NCBI RefSeq assembly: GCF_018130215.1
Contig: NZ_JAFCKQ010000033.1
Span: forward strand, 19,325 to 83,324
Direction of reading: 5' to 3'
Source of the DNA: Bradyrhizobium jicamae
GTDB lineage: Bacteria > Pseudomonadota > Alphaproteobacteria > Rhizobiales > Xanthobacteraceae
DNA: 64,000 nucleotides
Shown: piece after piece, positions 37,186 through 53,979 of the stretch
Numbering within the stretch: the stretch's first letter is position 1
How the letters are laid out: each line of letters starts with the position of its first letter
Made by a program: the position numbers and the translations under genes
Notes under the pieces: model-generated
The model's input: only the letters and a program-made list of their open reading frames with translations
Databases searched by the model: none
What the model was told of the DNA's origin: nothing

Positions 37186-38241
37186 CCACTGGTAGCCGAT
37201 CAGCCGGCCGGCCTCCATCCGGTACGCGAGCGATCGACCGGTGCGTAGATCGATCAGCATGTCCACCATCGGACGGCGGCCGCTCCACAGACTCCCCATG
37301 AAGCTGTCTTCCGCCGCGCAGGAGTTGATCGCGGTGATATCGCTGCTGGCGAGCAGCTCATCGGTGACCTTGTCGACCAGGAGCACGCCCGGCGAGTATT
37401 TGCCGAAGCTGGCGTCGAACGCCGTCTTCCAGGTGTAGGCCATCGTGCCGCAATACATCAGGACCTGCGCCGCGATGACGTTCCCGCCGGAGCGCAACAG
37501 CGCGACCGACGCGCAGCCTTCGGCCGCGAGCTTTTGCACCAGGGTCCGCGCAAACACGGCGTCGTGGCCGTGCGACAGCAGCGCGGTGCCCCGCGCGCCT
37601 TTCCAGCTCGCCTGCTCCATTTTGAGGAACGTCTCGAACGCCATGCGCACCGCGGCCGGAGATCTGTCGTTGACGACCTCGGCGGGCCCCAGCGCGGACA
37701 GCCTGTTCCAGTCCTGGCGCAACTTCTTTCGCGTCGAGCCGGACCGCTTCACGCCGAAATCCCTGGTCACAAACGGCCTCGCGCCGGTCGACAGCACCAA
37801 CGGGGCGATGCCTCGCTCGGACAGCGTATCGAGCACGACCCGATGGCTCGGCGTGTCAGCGTCGAACGCGCCGAGATTGATGGTTTTCGGCAGTCGCGAG
37901 CTCTTCTCGATCGCCGCAAGCAGCGCCGGGATCACCTCATCGACATGAGCGGGATCGATCACCGGATTGGACAGGAAGGCATAATTGTAGGGCAGCGCCT
38001 CCAGCACTTCGGGCCAGAGCGGGATGATCCTGCGCAGCTGCATCGCCCAGGCGCCGACGAGGCGACGCGAGCCGGCGCCCTCGTCCCAGGCGAGCAGCAT
38101 CCCGATCCGCGCAAAACGCGTGTCGTTCGCAGCCCTCAAGGCTGCGGGATGCATGAAGACATTTGGCGACGACCGCCGGACGAGATCGTCCCATTGCGCG
38201 CCGAGGTCCAGACTTGGTGAATCAATCGTTACCGAAATCAT
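37042..38241 (-). CDS. FemAB/GNAT-type acyltransferase (CelD/BcsL-like, PF13480-like)
   Basis: The 399-residue protein starts at ATG 38241 (MISVTIDSPSLDLG); a TTG two codons earlier is possible. The middle third (KKLRQDWNRLSALGPAEVV to VLMYCGTMAYTWKTAFD and SPGVLLVDKVTDEL) follows the double-GNAT pattern found in acetyltransferases of polysaccharide and cell-surface clusters. No signal peptide or membrane segment is seen. The C-terminal 48 residues, rich in Pro and Ala, are read opposite the conserved end of the FAD gene, so they are probably a non-functional extension. It lies between two paralogous flavoproteins and diverges from the second one. Confidence 0.8.
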   Translation of the reverse strand: MISVTIDSPSLDLGAQWDDLVRRSSPNVFMHPAALRAANDTRFARIGMLLAWDEGAGSRRLVGAWAMQLRRIIPLWPEVLEALPYNYAFLSNPVIDPAHVDEVIPALLAAIEKSSRLPKTINLGAFDADTPSHRVVLDTLSERGIAPLVLSTGARPFVTRDFGVKRSGSTRKKLRQDWNRLSALGPAEVVNDRSPAAVRMAFETFLKMEQASWKGARGTALLSHGHDAVFARTLVQKLAAEGCASVALLRSGGNVIAAQVLMYCGTMAYTWKTAFDASFGKYSPGVLLVDKVTDELLASSDITAINSCAAEDSFMGSLWSGRRPMVDMLIDLRTGRSLAYRMEAGRLIGYQWLRRLWHHMHDGRPAPSATQPPQTAAAKMGDKPSEPLGLPVHPAVDRH

Positions 38242-38357
38242 CTGCAACCAGCCCTTGCAGCCGCTTCGAGGGCCGGATCGTGCGATGCGGAGATTGTCAT
38301 TCCATTAAACGCTGCCGCGTTGACCAGATCGTGATCGACGTTTCACCGCATCTTTTC

Positions 38358-38375
38358 AGCGTTTCTTTGCCATTC
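38358..38375 (+). promoter_or_regulatory. Conserved 18-bp upstream element shared by both FAD paralogs
   Basis: AGCGTTTCTTTGCCATTC at 38358-38375 matches AGCGTTTATTTGCCATTC at 35944-35961 in 17 of 18 bases. The copies end 62 and 39 bases before their respective start codons. Sequence around the boxes differs more, suggesting a retained regulatory site or promoter part. Confidence 0.6.
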
Positions 38376-38437
38376 AACCCCACAATCCGCGCCTCACATC
38401 GGGGCCCGATCTCCAACAAGAGCCAAGCGGTGAGCCA

Positions 38438-39646
38438 ATGCGGTACACGGACGTTGCGATCGTCGGCGGCGGCCTGGCCGGCGCAACTGCCGCGGCCATG
38501 CTGGGTCGCGCGGGGATTGCGGCCTGCCTGATCGATCCGCACGTCACCTACCCACCCGAGTTGCGCTGCGAGAAGCTTGCCGGCGACCAGCTCGAACTGT
38601 TGCGCAGGACCGGGCTCGCCGAGCAGACACTCCGCGCCGCAACCCTCGACGACGAGGTCTGGGAGGCGCGCTTCGGCATGGTGGTCGCGAAGAAGCCGAG
38701 CGACCAGCACGGCGTCATGTACGACACGCTGGTCAACGCCGTTCGCGCGCAGATTCCACCAAGTGTCGAGATCATCCACGGCAAGGCCTACGCGGTCGCG
38801 ACCGGGAGCGACCGCCAGCGGATCACGCTGGCAAATGACGAGACGATCTCCGCGCGCCTTATCGTGCTCTCCAACGGGCTGAACATCGGCCTGCGCCAGA
38901 TGCTCGGCATGGAGCGCCGCATCATCAGCGCGTGTCATTCCATCACGCTGGGTTTCGACATCGCGCCGATCGGTCGTCACAGCTTTGAATTTCCGGCGCT
39001 GACCTACTGGCCGGGACGGCCGGGCGCGCGGATGGCCTACCTCTCGATCTTCCCGATCGGCGAGAAAATGCGCGCCAACCTGATGGTCTACCGCGACATG
39101 ACCGATCCGTGGCTGCGCGAATTCCGCCAGGCGCCGGAATCCGCCCTGATGGCGTTGATGCCCGGCCTGCATCGCATGCTCGGCGATTTCAGGGTTGGCG
39201 ACCCAATCCGGATCAGGCCCGCCGATCTCTGCGTCACCGAAGGCCATCTCCAGCCGGGCGTCGTACTGGCCGGCGACGCCTTCTCGACGTCGTGCCCGGC
39301 CGCTGGCACAGGCACGACCAAGGTGTTCACCGACGTCGAGCGGCTCTGCAACGTCCACATCCCGGCGTGGCTGTCGACCGACGGCATGGACGTCGACAAG
39401 ATCAGGCAATTCTACGAGGACCCCGCCAAGATCGACTGCGAGACCCGCTCGCTGGCCAAGGCGTATCACCTTCGCTCGCTCTCGATCGATCGCGGGCTTG
39501 CATCGCGCGCCGGACGCTGGGGCCGCTTCGCCGTTCGCGTCGCCCAAGGGTTCCGCTATGCCGTCGGCAAACGGATTCCGGCAACAGCTGCGCCCCCGGA
39601 GCAGCGCGCGATCGGCGGACAAGCGCATCGAGGCCGGCTCGCCTGA
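38438..39646 (+). CDS. FAD-dependent oxidoreductase, aromatic-monooxygenase-like (paralog 2)
   Basis: The 402-residue protein has DVAIVGGGLAGATAAAMLGR at the N-terminus and VVLAGDAFSTSCPAAGTGTT near residue 275. It aligns end to end with the protein encoded at 36001-37185, differing mainly in the substrate-facing middle (LTYWPGRPGARMAY versus LTYFSEQPSDRIPY). It diverges from the acyltransferase gene, with 196 bp between their starts. It ends 33 bp from the convergent ABC transporter gene. Two related flavoenzymes with different pocket regions suggest consecutive oxidations of one scaffold or divergent substrates; this is inference. Confidence 0.85.
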   Translation: MRYTDVAIVGGGLAGATAAAMLGRAGIAACLIDPHVTYPPELRCEKLAGDQLELLRRTGLAEQTLRAATLDDEVWEARFGMVVAKKPSDQHGVMYDTLVNAVRAQIPPSVEIIHGKAYAVATGSDRQRITLANDETISARLIVLSNGLNIGLRQMLGMERRIISACHSITLGFDIAPIGRHSFEFPALTYWPGRPGARMAYLSIFPIGEKMRANLMVYRDMTDPWLREFRQAPESALMALMPGLHRMLGDFRVGDPIRIRPADLCVTEGHLQPGVVLAGDAFSTSCPAAGTGTTKVFTDVERLCNVHIPAWLSTDGMDVDKIRQFYEDPAKIDCETRSLAKAYHLRSLSIDRGLASRAGRWGRFAVRVAQGFRYAVGKRIPATAAPPEQRAIGGQAHRGRLA

Positions 39647-39679
39647 GCGGAGAATCGAAGGCGACGCGACGATGCGGAC

Positions 39680-41764
39680 CTACTCCTCGTCCTCCTCGTC
39701 CTCGTCCTCTTCGCTGTCTTCCCCGTCCTCGGCGTCCTCCTCATCGTCCTCCTCCAGGTCCTCCTCATCCTCATCGTCTTCGTCGCCGTCGGCCGAATCG
39801 TGCTGAGCGTGGCCCTGATCGTCCCAGAGCTTGCGATAGACGCCGTTCCTGGCGAGCAGTTCGGCGTGCGAGCCGCGCTCGATCGCCCTGCCGCCCGAGA
39901 TCACGATGATCTCGTCCATGTCGACCACCGAGGTCAGGCGGTGCGTCGACCAGATCATGGTGCGCCCCCTGGCGACCTTGAGCAGCGTGCGATTGATCGC
40001 GGCTTCCGTGGTCTGGTCGAGCGCAGACGTGGCTTCGTCCAGCAGCAGCACCGACGGATTGCGGATGATCGCGCGCGCGATCGCGATGCGCTGGCGCTGG
40101 CCGCCCGACAGAGTGTCGCCGCGCTCGCCGACCGGCGTGTCGTATTTCTGCGGCAGGCTCATGATGTAGCGGTGGATCTCGGCCTTTTTCGCCGCGTCCA
40201 CGACCTCGGCGTCGGTCGCGCCCTCCTGGCCGAGCCGGATGTTCTCGCGGATCGACATGTTGAACAGCATGTTCTCCTGGAACACGACAGCCATGCTCGC
40301 GCGCAGCGATTCCCGCGTCACGCGGCGGATGTCGACGCCGTCGATGGTGACGCGGCCCTCGTCCGGGACGTAGAGGCGCAGGATCAGGTTGAGCAGCGTG
40401 CTCTTGCCCGAGCCGCTGGGGCCGACGATCGCGACGCTCTTGCCGGCATCGAGCTTGAGGCTGAGATTGTCGAGCACCGGCGCCAGCGCGCCTTCGTACT
40501 GGAAGGTAACGTGGTCGAAGGTGATGTCGTTGGTGATGCGCGGCAGGTCGGGGGCGCCCGGCCGGTCGGCGCCGCGGGTCGGCTCGTCGAGCAGCTCCTG
40601 GATATGCCGCACCGCCGCCGCCGCCTGGATCGACACCGGGATGAAGTGCATCACATGCGCGATGTTGTACGAGACCTCCCAGAACGCGCTTTCGAAGGTC
40701 ACGAAGGTGCCGACCGTGATCTGGCCCTTGGTCGCGAGATAGGCGCCGATCGCCAGCACCACCAGATGGAGCAGGAGCACCGCGATGGTGACGGTGCGCT
40801 CCACCATGGTCGACAGGAACATCGCCGAGGCCGCCTTCGCCCGCACTTCGCGGTTGCGCAGCGTGAACCAGCCGAGCGCGCGGCGCTGCAAATTGAAGGC
40901 CTTCACGACCGCCTGCGCCGCGACGTTCTCCTGGACCGTGCCGAGCAGCGCGGATTCGTTGAGCTTCTGCTCGTAATTCGCCTGCACCGCCTTTGGCGTC
41001 AGGACGCGCGGGCCAATCAGCGTGATCGGAAACACCAGGAGCGCGACCGCGGCGAGCTGCCAGTTCAGGAACAGCATCAGGATGATGCCCGCGATCAATT
41101 CCAGGAACGGCAGCGCCGCGCTGTTGGCGAAGATCTTGACCACGCCCTCGAACGCCGAAAGATCGATCGAGAAGCGCGACAGGATCTCGCCGCGCTTGGT
41201 ACGGGCAAAATAGGCCGACGGCAGGTTCTGGACGTGGTCGAACAGCCGCGTCCGAACGTCGGAGATGATGCCGGCGGCGAGCCGCGCATCCCAGCGCTCG
41301 TACCAGACCGCGATGATCGATGTGATGATGCCTGCGACCGCGAGCACGCCAAGGATCACGTAGAGGGCCCCGAAATCCTCCTCGCCGAGCGCATCGTCGA
41401 TCAGGAATTTCAGGCTTAGCGGCATGATCACGTTGAACAGCGTCTCGACCACCACGCCGATGGCGACGAACGCGACCAGCTTCCTGTAGCTGGCGAGGAA
41501 CGGCCGGATGAAACCGAGGACGGTGGAGAGCGCGCCGGCGGCCTCCTTGGCGGTGAAGACGACGAGGTCCTCGTCGTCATCATCGTCGTCGAGCTCGAGC
41601 TCGTCTTCGTCATCCTCCTCGTCATCATCGTCAGGAGCGGCGGACGGTTTCGGTTGGGCGGCCCGCGCCGAAGAAACGGGTGTCGCCGCGAGCTTCTTCT
41701 TCAGCTCGGGATCGTCGGCATCGACCCGTTTCGGATCGTCAGATGCAGGAGGCTTGGGCGCCAT
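39680..41764 (-). CDS. ABC exporter half-transporter (MsbA-like permease-ATPase) with acidic tails
   Basis: The 694-residue protein has an N-terminal acidic stretch (residues 45-66, almost all Asp/Glu) and a six-helix ABC transporter domain (about 75-365). The ATPase domain has Walker A GPSGSGKST, signature LSGGQRQ, Walker B VLLLDEATSALD and the STHRLT switch His. The last 39 residues are again nearly pure Asp/Glu. Homodimers of this class export lipids, glycans or hydrophobic compounds. Neither tail belongs to the family fold. Given its place beside flavoenzymes, an acyltransferase and a methyltransferase, it may export their product. Confidence 0.9.
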   Translation of the reverse strand: MAPKPPASDDPKRVDADDPELKKKLAATPVSSARAAQPKPSAAPDDDDEEDDEDELELDDDDDDEDLVVFTAKEAAGALSTVLGFIRPFLASYRKLVAFVAIGVVVETLFNVIMPLSLKFLIDDALGEEDFGALYVILGVLAVAGIITSIIAVWYERWDARLAAGIISDVRTRLFDHVQNLPSAYFARTKRGEILSRFSIDLSAFEGVVKIFANSAALPFLELIAGIILMLFLNWQLAAVALLVFPITLIGPRVLTPKAVQANYEQKLNESALLGTVQENVAAQAVVKAFNLQRRALGWFTLRNREVRAKAASAMFLSTMVERTVTIAVLLLHLVVLAIGAYLATKGQITVGTFVTFESAFWEVSYNIAHVMHFIPVSIQAAAAVRHIQELLDEPTRGADRPGAPDLPRITNDITFDHVTFQYEGALAPVLDNLSLKLDAGKSVAIVGPSGSGKSTLLNLILRLYVPDEGRVTIDGVDIRRVTRESLRASMAVVFQENMLFNMSIRENIRLGQEGATDAEVVDAAKKAEIHRYIMSLPQKYDTPVGERGDTLSGGQRQRIAIARAIIRNPSVLLLDEATSALDQTTEAAINRTLLKVARGRTMIWSTHRLTSVVDMDEIIVISGGRAIERGSHAELLARNGVYRKLWDDQGHAQHDSADGDEDDEDEEDLEEDDEEDAEDGEDSEEDEDEEDEE

Positions 41765-41900
41765 GAAACCAACCGATGCTCCACGGCCGGCATGACCGCA
41801 AATCGAAAGCGCAAGCGTCGAGCGCCGCCGCGCGATCCTACGCGATCAGGATGCATTCGGCAAAGCGCTTGCGGCTACGGACGTAGTCGTAGCTGTAACG

Positions 41901-43958
41901 CTAATCGTCGTCGGCCTCGACCTTGTCGAAGAAGGAATAGCGCAGGCTGTCGGAGTCGGCGTACCACTGTCCCGGCCCCTTGCCGGCGGCGAGCGTCAAT
42001 TCCCACAGCGCATCGGTGCAGTCGCGGCGATGCATCGAGAGGTCGAATCCGTTGTTGAAGAACAGCTCCGACCACTCCCACCAGGTGCCGAGCTTCTTCA
42101 CCCCGTGCAGAAGGTCGTAACGGTCGATCAGCCCCGGCGCCATGTCCGAGGTCACCGAGCCGAACAGCAGGCCGGTCTTGACCACGCGGTTGATCTCGCG
42201 CACCGCGCGCGCGACCTGCTTCTCGCCGAGATGGCACAGGCTCGTCTCGAACACGAAGTCGAACTCGTCCGTCTTGAACGGCATGTCGGCGATCGAGCCG
42301 AGCTTGTTGTACTTCTTCAGCGCCTTCGGCGTCTTGCCGTGGATGTAGCGGTTGTTCTCGATGCCCCAGGCATCGACGCCGCGCTCGCGCAGCGCGCCGA
42401 CCAGCTCGCCGCTGGCGGAGCCGGCGACCAGGAGCTTGTAGCCCTTCGCCCTGCCCCAGACGGTCTTGATCAGGTCCATCAGATAGGCCGGGTCGCTGAA
42501 CTGGCGCCAGGTTTCACCGTACGGGCCGACGCCGCGATAGTTCTCGAAATAGGCGCGGTCGATCTTGTCGGCGAACTCCGCCTTGTCCTGCGCGCGTGCC
42601 CGGCGCAGCCGCATCATCTCCGTGACGATGATATCGGTCGCGGCATCGGAGGAGTCGAGCAGCCCGTTCAGCGTCGAATCGAACAGATAGTCGCCGACCA
42701 CGACCAGGCCCGGATGCTGCTTCGGTTCGGGGCGATGATTGGTCATGACGTCGCGCACCGGCAGGCCGCCCGGCAGTGCGTTGACCGACGACAGCCAGCG
42801 ATGGATCTTGCCTTCCATGAAATGCGCGCGGGCGTTGCCGAGCGAGGCCGGCAGCGACTTCAGCGCGGCGTCGATCAGCTCCTCGTCGCCGAGATTGGCG
42901 AAGGCCAGCGCGTCGGAGCCGGCGATCAGCCAGTTCAGCACGCCGTGCTTGCCGACGTCGTGGCGCGCGCCTTCGTTGTAGACGCAGCAGCCGCCGAATG
43001 CCTCCGACATGAACCAGGCGCCCGGGATCCTCTCGCCCCAGAACGGCTCGTCGAACAGGATCGAGACGCGCAGATAGTGCGCCGGACGATCGAAGTAGGC
43101 GACATGCTTGACCATCGACTGGCGCAGCGCCTCGCCGTCCCAGCGCAGCGTGGCGAGCCAGGAATGCGGCAGGCAGACCAGCACGAGATCGAAGTCGCGC
43201 GTCTCCGGTCCCTTGCCGTTCATCATGTTGAGCTGGTAGCGGCCGTCGGCGGCCTTGCCGACCTTGAGGACACGATGGTTGAGCTGGATGTCGGCGTCGA
43301 CTTCCGAGCGCAGGCAATCGATCAGCTGCTCATTGCCGTTCTGGATCGAGTACAGGCCGAGATAGCCGTCGACGTCCATCACGTAGTTCTTCAGCGCATT
43401 GAGCCCGTTGGTGTTGTGGCTCTCGGTCGCGATGTCGGAGCGCGCCATCACCTTGAAGAAGCGCTTGGCGGTCGCGTCCTCGACCTCTTCGTCGAGTATC
43501 TGCTCGGCGGTCTTGTAGGCCCAGGGGTGCTCGTTGTCGTGGGCGCCGACGCCCTCGTAATATTCGATCGGCGACACCAGGTCGGCGCAGCGCTTGCGGA
43601 ACGCCTCGATCGCGGCCGCGGTCTTGGGTCCGTATTTGCGGCGCATGCCGGGAACGTCGGCCAGCAGTTCGCCATCGAGCTGCACCTGTTCGGCATCCAT
43701 CGGGATGGTCTGCAGCCCGAAATGCTGGATCAGCTCGCGCAGCGGGTCCGGTCCGGTCATCGAGTAGTCGTAGATCTCGGCAACGCCGGCCTCGTACATC
43801 GCCGGCGCGGACTCGAATTTGCGCGTGACGACCTTGCCTCCGAGGCGGTTCGACGCCTCGAAGATGGTTACGCGGCAGAGGTCACCGAGTTTGCGCTTCA
43901 AGTACCAAGCGCTCATCAGCCCCCCCGGGCCGCCGCCAACGATAGCCAAGTCAAGCAT
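41901..43958 (-). CDS. Fusion protein: FAD amine-oxidase domain plus SAM-dependent methyltransferase domain
   Basis: The 685-residue protein begins with a dinucleotide-binding motif (LAIVGGGPGGLMSAWYLKRK) and EASNRLGGK, the pattern of flavin amine oxidases and phytoene-desaturase-like enzymes (PF01593). The domain ends with HPGLVVVGDYLFDSTLNG, the second FAD-contact motif. Residues about 490-640 form a class I methyltransferase: YKLLVAGSASGELVGALRER (SAM motif I), then the acidic motif GIENNRY and the FDFVFETSLCHL post-motif. Both parts are in one uninterrupted frame. It might oxidise and methylate the same substrate. It is transcribed away from rpoC, after the rpoC terminator. Confidence 0.85.
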   Translation of the reverse strand: MLDLAIVGGGPGGLMSAWYLKRKLGDLCRVTIFEASNRLGGKVVTRKFESAPAMYEAGVAEIYDYSMTGPDPLRELIQHFGLQTIPMDAEQVQLDGELLADVPGMRRKYGPKTAAAIEAFRKRCADLVSPIEYYEGVGAHDNEHPWAYKTAEQILDEEVEDATAKRFFKVMARSDIATESHNTNGLNALKNYVMDVDGYLGLYSIQNGNEQLIDCLRSEVDADIQLNHRVLKVGKAADGRYQLNMMNGKGPETRDFDLVLVCLPHSWLATLRWDGEALRQSMVKHVAYFDRPAHYLRVSILFDEPFWGERIPGAWFMSEAFGGCCVYNEGARHDVGKHGVLNWLIAGSDALAFANLGDEELIDAALKSLPASLGNARAHFMEGKIHRWLSSVNALPGGLPVRDVMTNHRPEPKQHPGLVVVGDYLFDSTLNGLLDSSDAATDIIVTEMMRLRRARAQDKAEFADKIDRAYFENYRGVGPYGETWRQFSDPAYLMDLIKTVWGRAKGYKLLVAGSASGELVGALRERGVDAWGIENNRYIHGKTPKALKKYNKLGSIADMPFKTDEFDFVFETSLCHLGEKQVARAVREINRVVKTGLLFGSVTSDMAPGLIDRYDLLHGVKKLGTWWEWSELFFNNGFDLSMHRRDCTDALWELTLAAGKGPGQWYADSDSLRYSFFDKVEADDD

Positions 43959-44082
43959 ATGGATTCCGTCGTCTCCGGCTCTGCAAATGGCCGGTGTAAG
44001 TCACCCCAGCAAAAGCGCTTTTTTGCCTGAAGGGAAGATGAACAAATTGCGTCCCTGCACCGCAGCAGGCAAAGAAAGCAGC

Positions 44083-44107
44083 AAAAAGGCCGGCAAAAGC
44101 CGGCCTT
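44083..44107 (-). terminator. Rho-independent terminator of rpoBC
   Basis: A 9-bp perfect stem (44086-44094 with 44099-44107) with an AAAA/UUUU loop lies 30 bases after the rpoC stop. It is followed on the minus strand by a U run (44083-44087). This separates rpoBC from the accessory genes. Confidence 0.92.
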
Positions 44108-44136
44108 CCCGCTATTCACCGTATTCTTGCGGGTGC

Positions 44137-48339
<4,203 letters not shown>

Positions 48340-48469
48340 GGTCTTCTCCTCGCGTGCCGATCGTCACCGGCAGCAAATTCGAAAATTCTCTTCGGCGCGC
48401 CCCGCTCAACGTCCGGGCGGAGCGCGAATGCCCGGCGCATCTCGGCGCCGGACATGAAACCTTTCAGCG

Positions 48470-52588
<4,119 letters not shown>

Positions 52589-52993
52589 CGTGGCCTCTCA
52601 TTTTCGTCGCCTTGTAGGGCGAACCTTCCGGACACCGACTGCCATCGGCACCGGGTTGAATTTCGAATCGTCCCGAAGGAACCAGGACCTGCTTCAGGAA
52701 TTAAATCCTTGAGCGCAGCCCCGCAGCCTTCAAAACGCAAAACGACGCGCGGGGCGCATCACTGCACCCGCCCGTCACAACTCTCCGCTTCACGGACTGA
52801 AAAAGCCCGAAATCTGACTGTCTCCCAACGGCTTCCACCGGGAACCCTGCCGCTCCCGCCGCCGACCGTATTTTTCCGCTGCCATCCCGATATGGGAAGG
52901 CAATATGGAGATTCGAGGGTTAAGTCTACGAATCCCCACACATTCTTGTGTCCGGCGCGCCACGCGACAACCTGCCGCGCGCCGTCTGCATGG
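52589..52993 (-). other. rplL-rpoB intergenic region without genes
   Basis: Most of the 440-bp gap between rplL and rpoB holds no credible gene. Small open frames lack ribosome sites and family resemblance. I could not place a confident promoter. On the minus strand the final 20 bases before rpoB contain GAGAGG, a usable ribosome site. Confidence 0.5.
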
Positions 52994-53021
52994 TCCGGGA
53001 GCGCCAGATGGCGCTCCCGGA
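52994..53021 (-). other. Strong hairpin just after rplL
   Basis: A 12-bp perfect stem (52994-53005 with 53010-53021) and a tetraloop sit 7 bases after the rplL stop. No U tract follows on the minus strand. The position corresponds to the attenuator/RNase III region that separates rplL and rpoB expression in E. coli; function here is inferred. Confidence 0.8.
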
Positions 53022-53028
53022 TCGCGCA

Positions 53029-53406
53029 TTACTTGAGCTCGACCTTCGCGCCAGCCTTCTCGAGCTGGGCCTTGATCTTGTCGGCTTCGTCCTTGTTGAC
53101 GCCTTCCTTGACCGGCTTCGGAGCGCCTTCGACGAGGTCCTTGGCTTCCTTCAGGCCCAGGCCGGTGATGGCGCGGACTTCCTTGATGACCTCGATCTTC
53201 TTTTCGCCGGCAGCAGCCAGCACGACGGTGAAGTCGGTCTTCTCTTCAGCCGGAGCGGCGGCAGCGCCACCAGCGGCCGGGCCGGCCACCGCGACGGCGG
53301 CAGCGGCGGACACGCCCCACTTTTCTTCGAGGAGCTTGGCGAGTTCGGCCGCTTCGAGCACGGTGAGGCTCGAGAGGTCGTCGACGATTTTCTGCAAGTC
53401 AGCCAT
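53029..53406 (-). CDS. rplL: 50S ribosomal protein L7/L12
   Basis: The 125-residue stalk protein has an N-terminal dimerisation helix region (MADLQKIVDDLSSLTVLEAA), an Ala/Pro hinge and the C-terminal factor-binding domain (IEVIKEVRAITGLGLKEAKD). Multiple dimers bind L10 and recruit EF-Tu, EF-G and IF2. A strong hairpin follows its stop. Confidence 0.99.
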   Translation of the reverse strand: MADLQKIVDDLSSLTVLEAAELAKLLEEKWGVSAAAAVAVAGPAAGGAAAAPAEEKTDFTVVLAAAGEKKIEVIKEVRAITGLGLKEAKDLVEGAPKPVKEGVNKDEADKIKAQLEKAGAKVELK

Positions 53407-53460
53407 TGATCTGTTTCCTTAAACGTTTGGTTCGAACCAGGTTTGAGATTAGCGAAGGGG

Positions 53461-53979
53461 TCAGGCCGCTTCGCTCTTTGAGGCATGAGCCTGAATGACG
53501 CGTGCGAGCTTGGCCGCGGGCGCGTTGGAGAGCTGAGCGAGCTTGGTCGCCGGCGCCACGATGAGGCCCACGATCTTGCCGCGCAGTTCGTCGAGCGACG
53601 GCAGTGAGGCGAGCGCCTTCACGCTGTCGACATTCAGGACGGTTTTGCCCATCGAACCGCCGAGGATGACGAACTTTTCGTTCGCCTTGGCGAATTCGAC
53701 GGCAACCTTTGGCGCCGCGACCGGATCGTTTGAAGTTGCGATCACGGTCGGTCCCTTCAGCAGGGAACCGATGGAAGCGACGTCAGTGCCTTCAAGAGCA
53801 ATTTTGGCGAGACGGTTCTTCGAGACCTTCACCGACGCGCCCGCCTGCTTCATCTGCATGCGCAGCTTCTGCATCTGGGCCACGGTGAGGCCGGAATAAT
53901 GAGCAACGATCGCAACCGACGTGGTCTTGAAGACCCCGTTGAGTTGTTCGACCGACTCTTTTTTTGCCGCTCGTTCCAC
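53461..53979 (-). CDS. rplJ: 50S ribosomal protein L10
   Basis: The 172-residue protein starts at a GTG (53977-53979) reading V/MERAAKKESVEQLNGVFKT, with GGAAAGAG upstream. The 41 codons before it in the open frame are leader RNA. L10 anchors L7/L12 dimers to the ribosome through its long C-terminal helix (RVIQAHASKSEA). In many bacteria the L10-L7/L12 complex represses its own leader. Confidence 0.97.
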   Translation of the reverse strand: MERAAKKESVEQLNGVFKTTSVAIVAHYSGLTVAQMQKLRMQMKQAGASVKVSKNRLAKIALEGTDVASIGSLLKGPTVIATSNDPVAAPKVAVEFAKANEKFVILGGSMGKTVLNVDSVKALASLPSLDELRGKIVGLIVAPATKLAQLSNAPAAKLARVIQAHASKSEAA

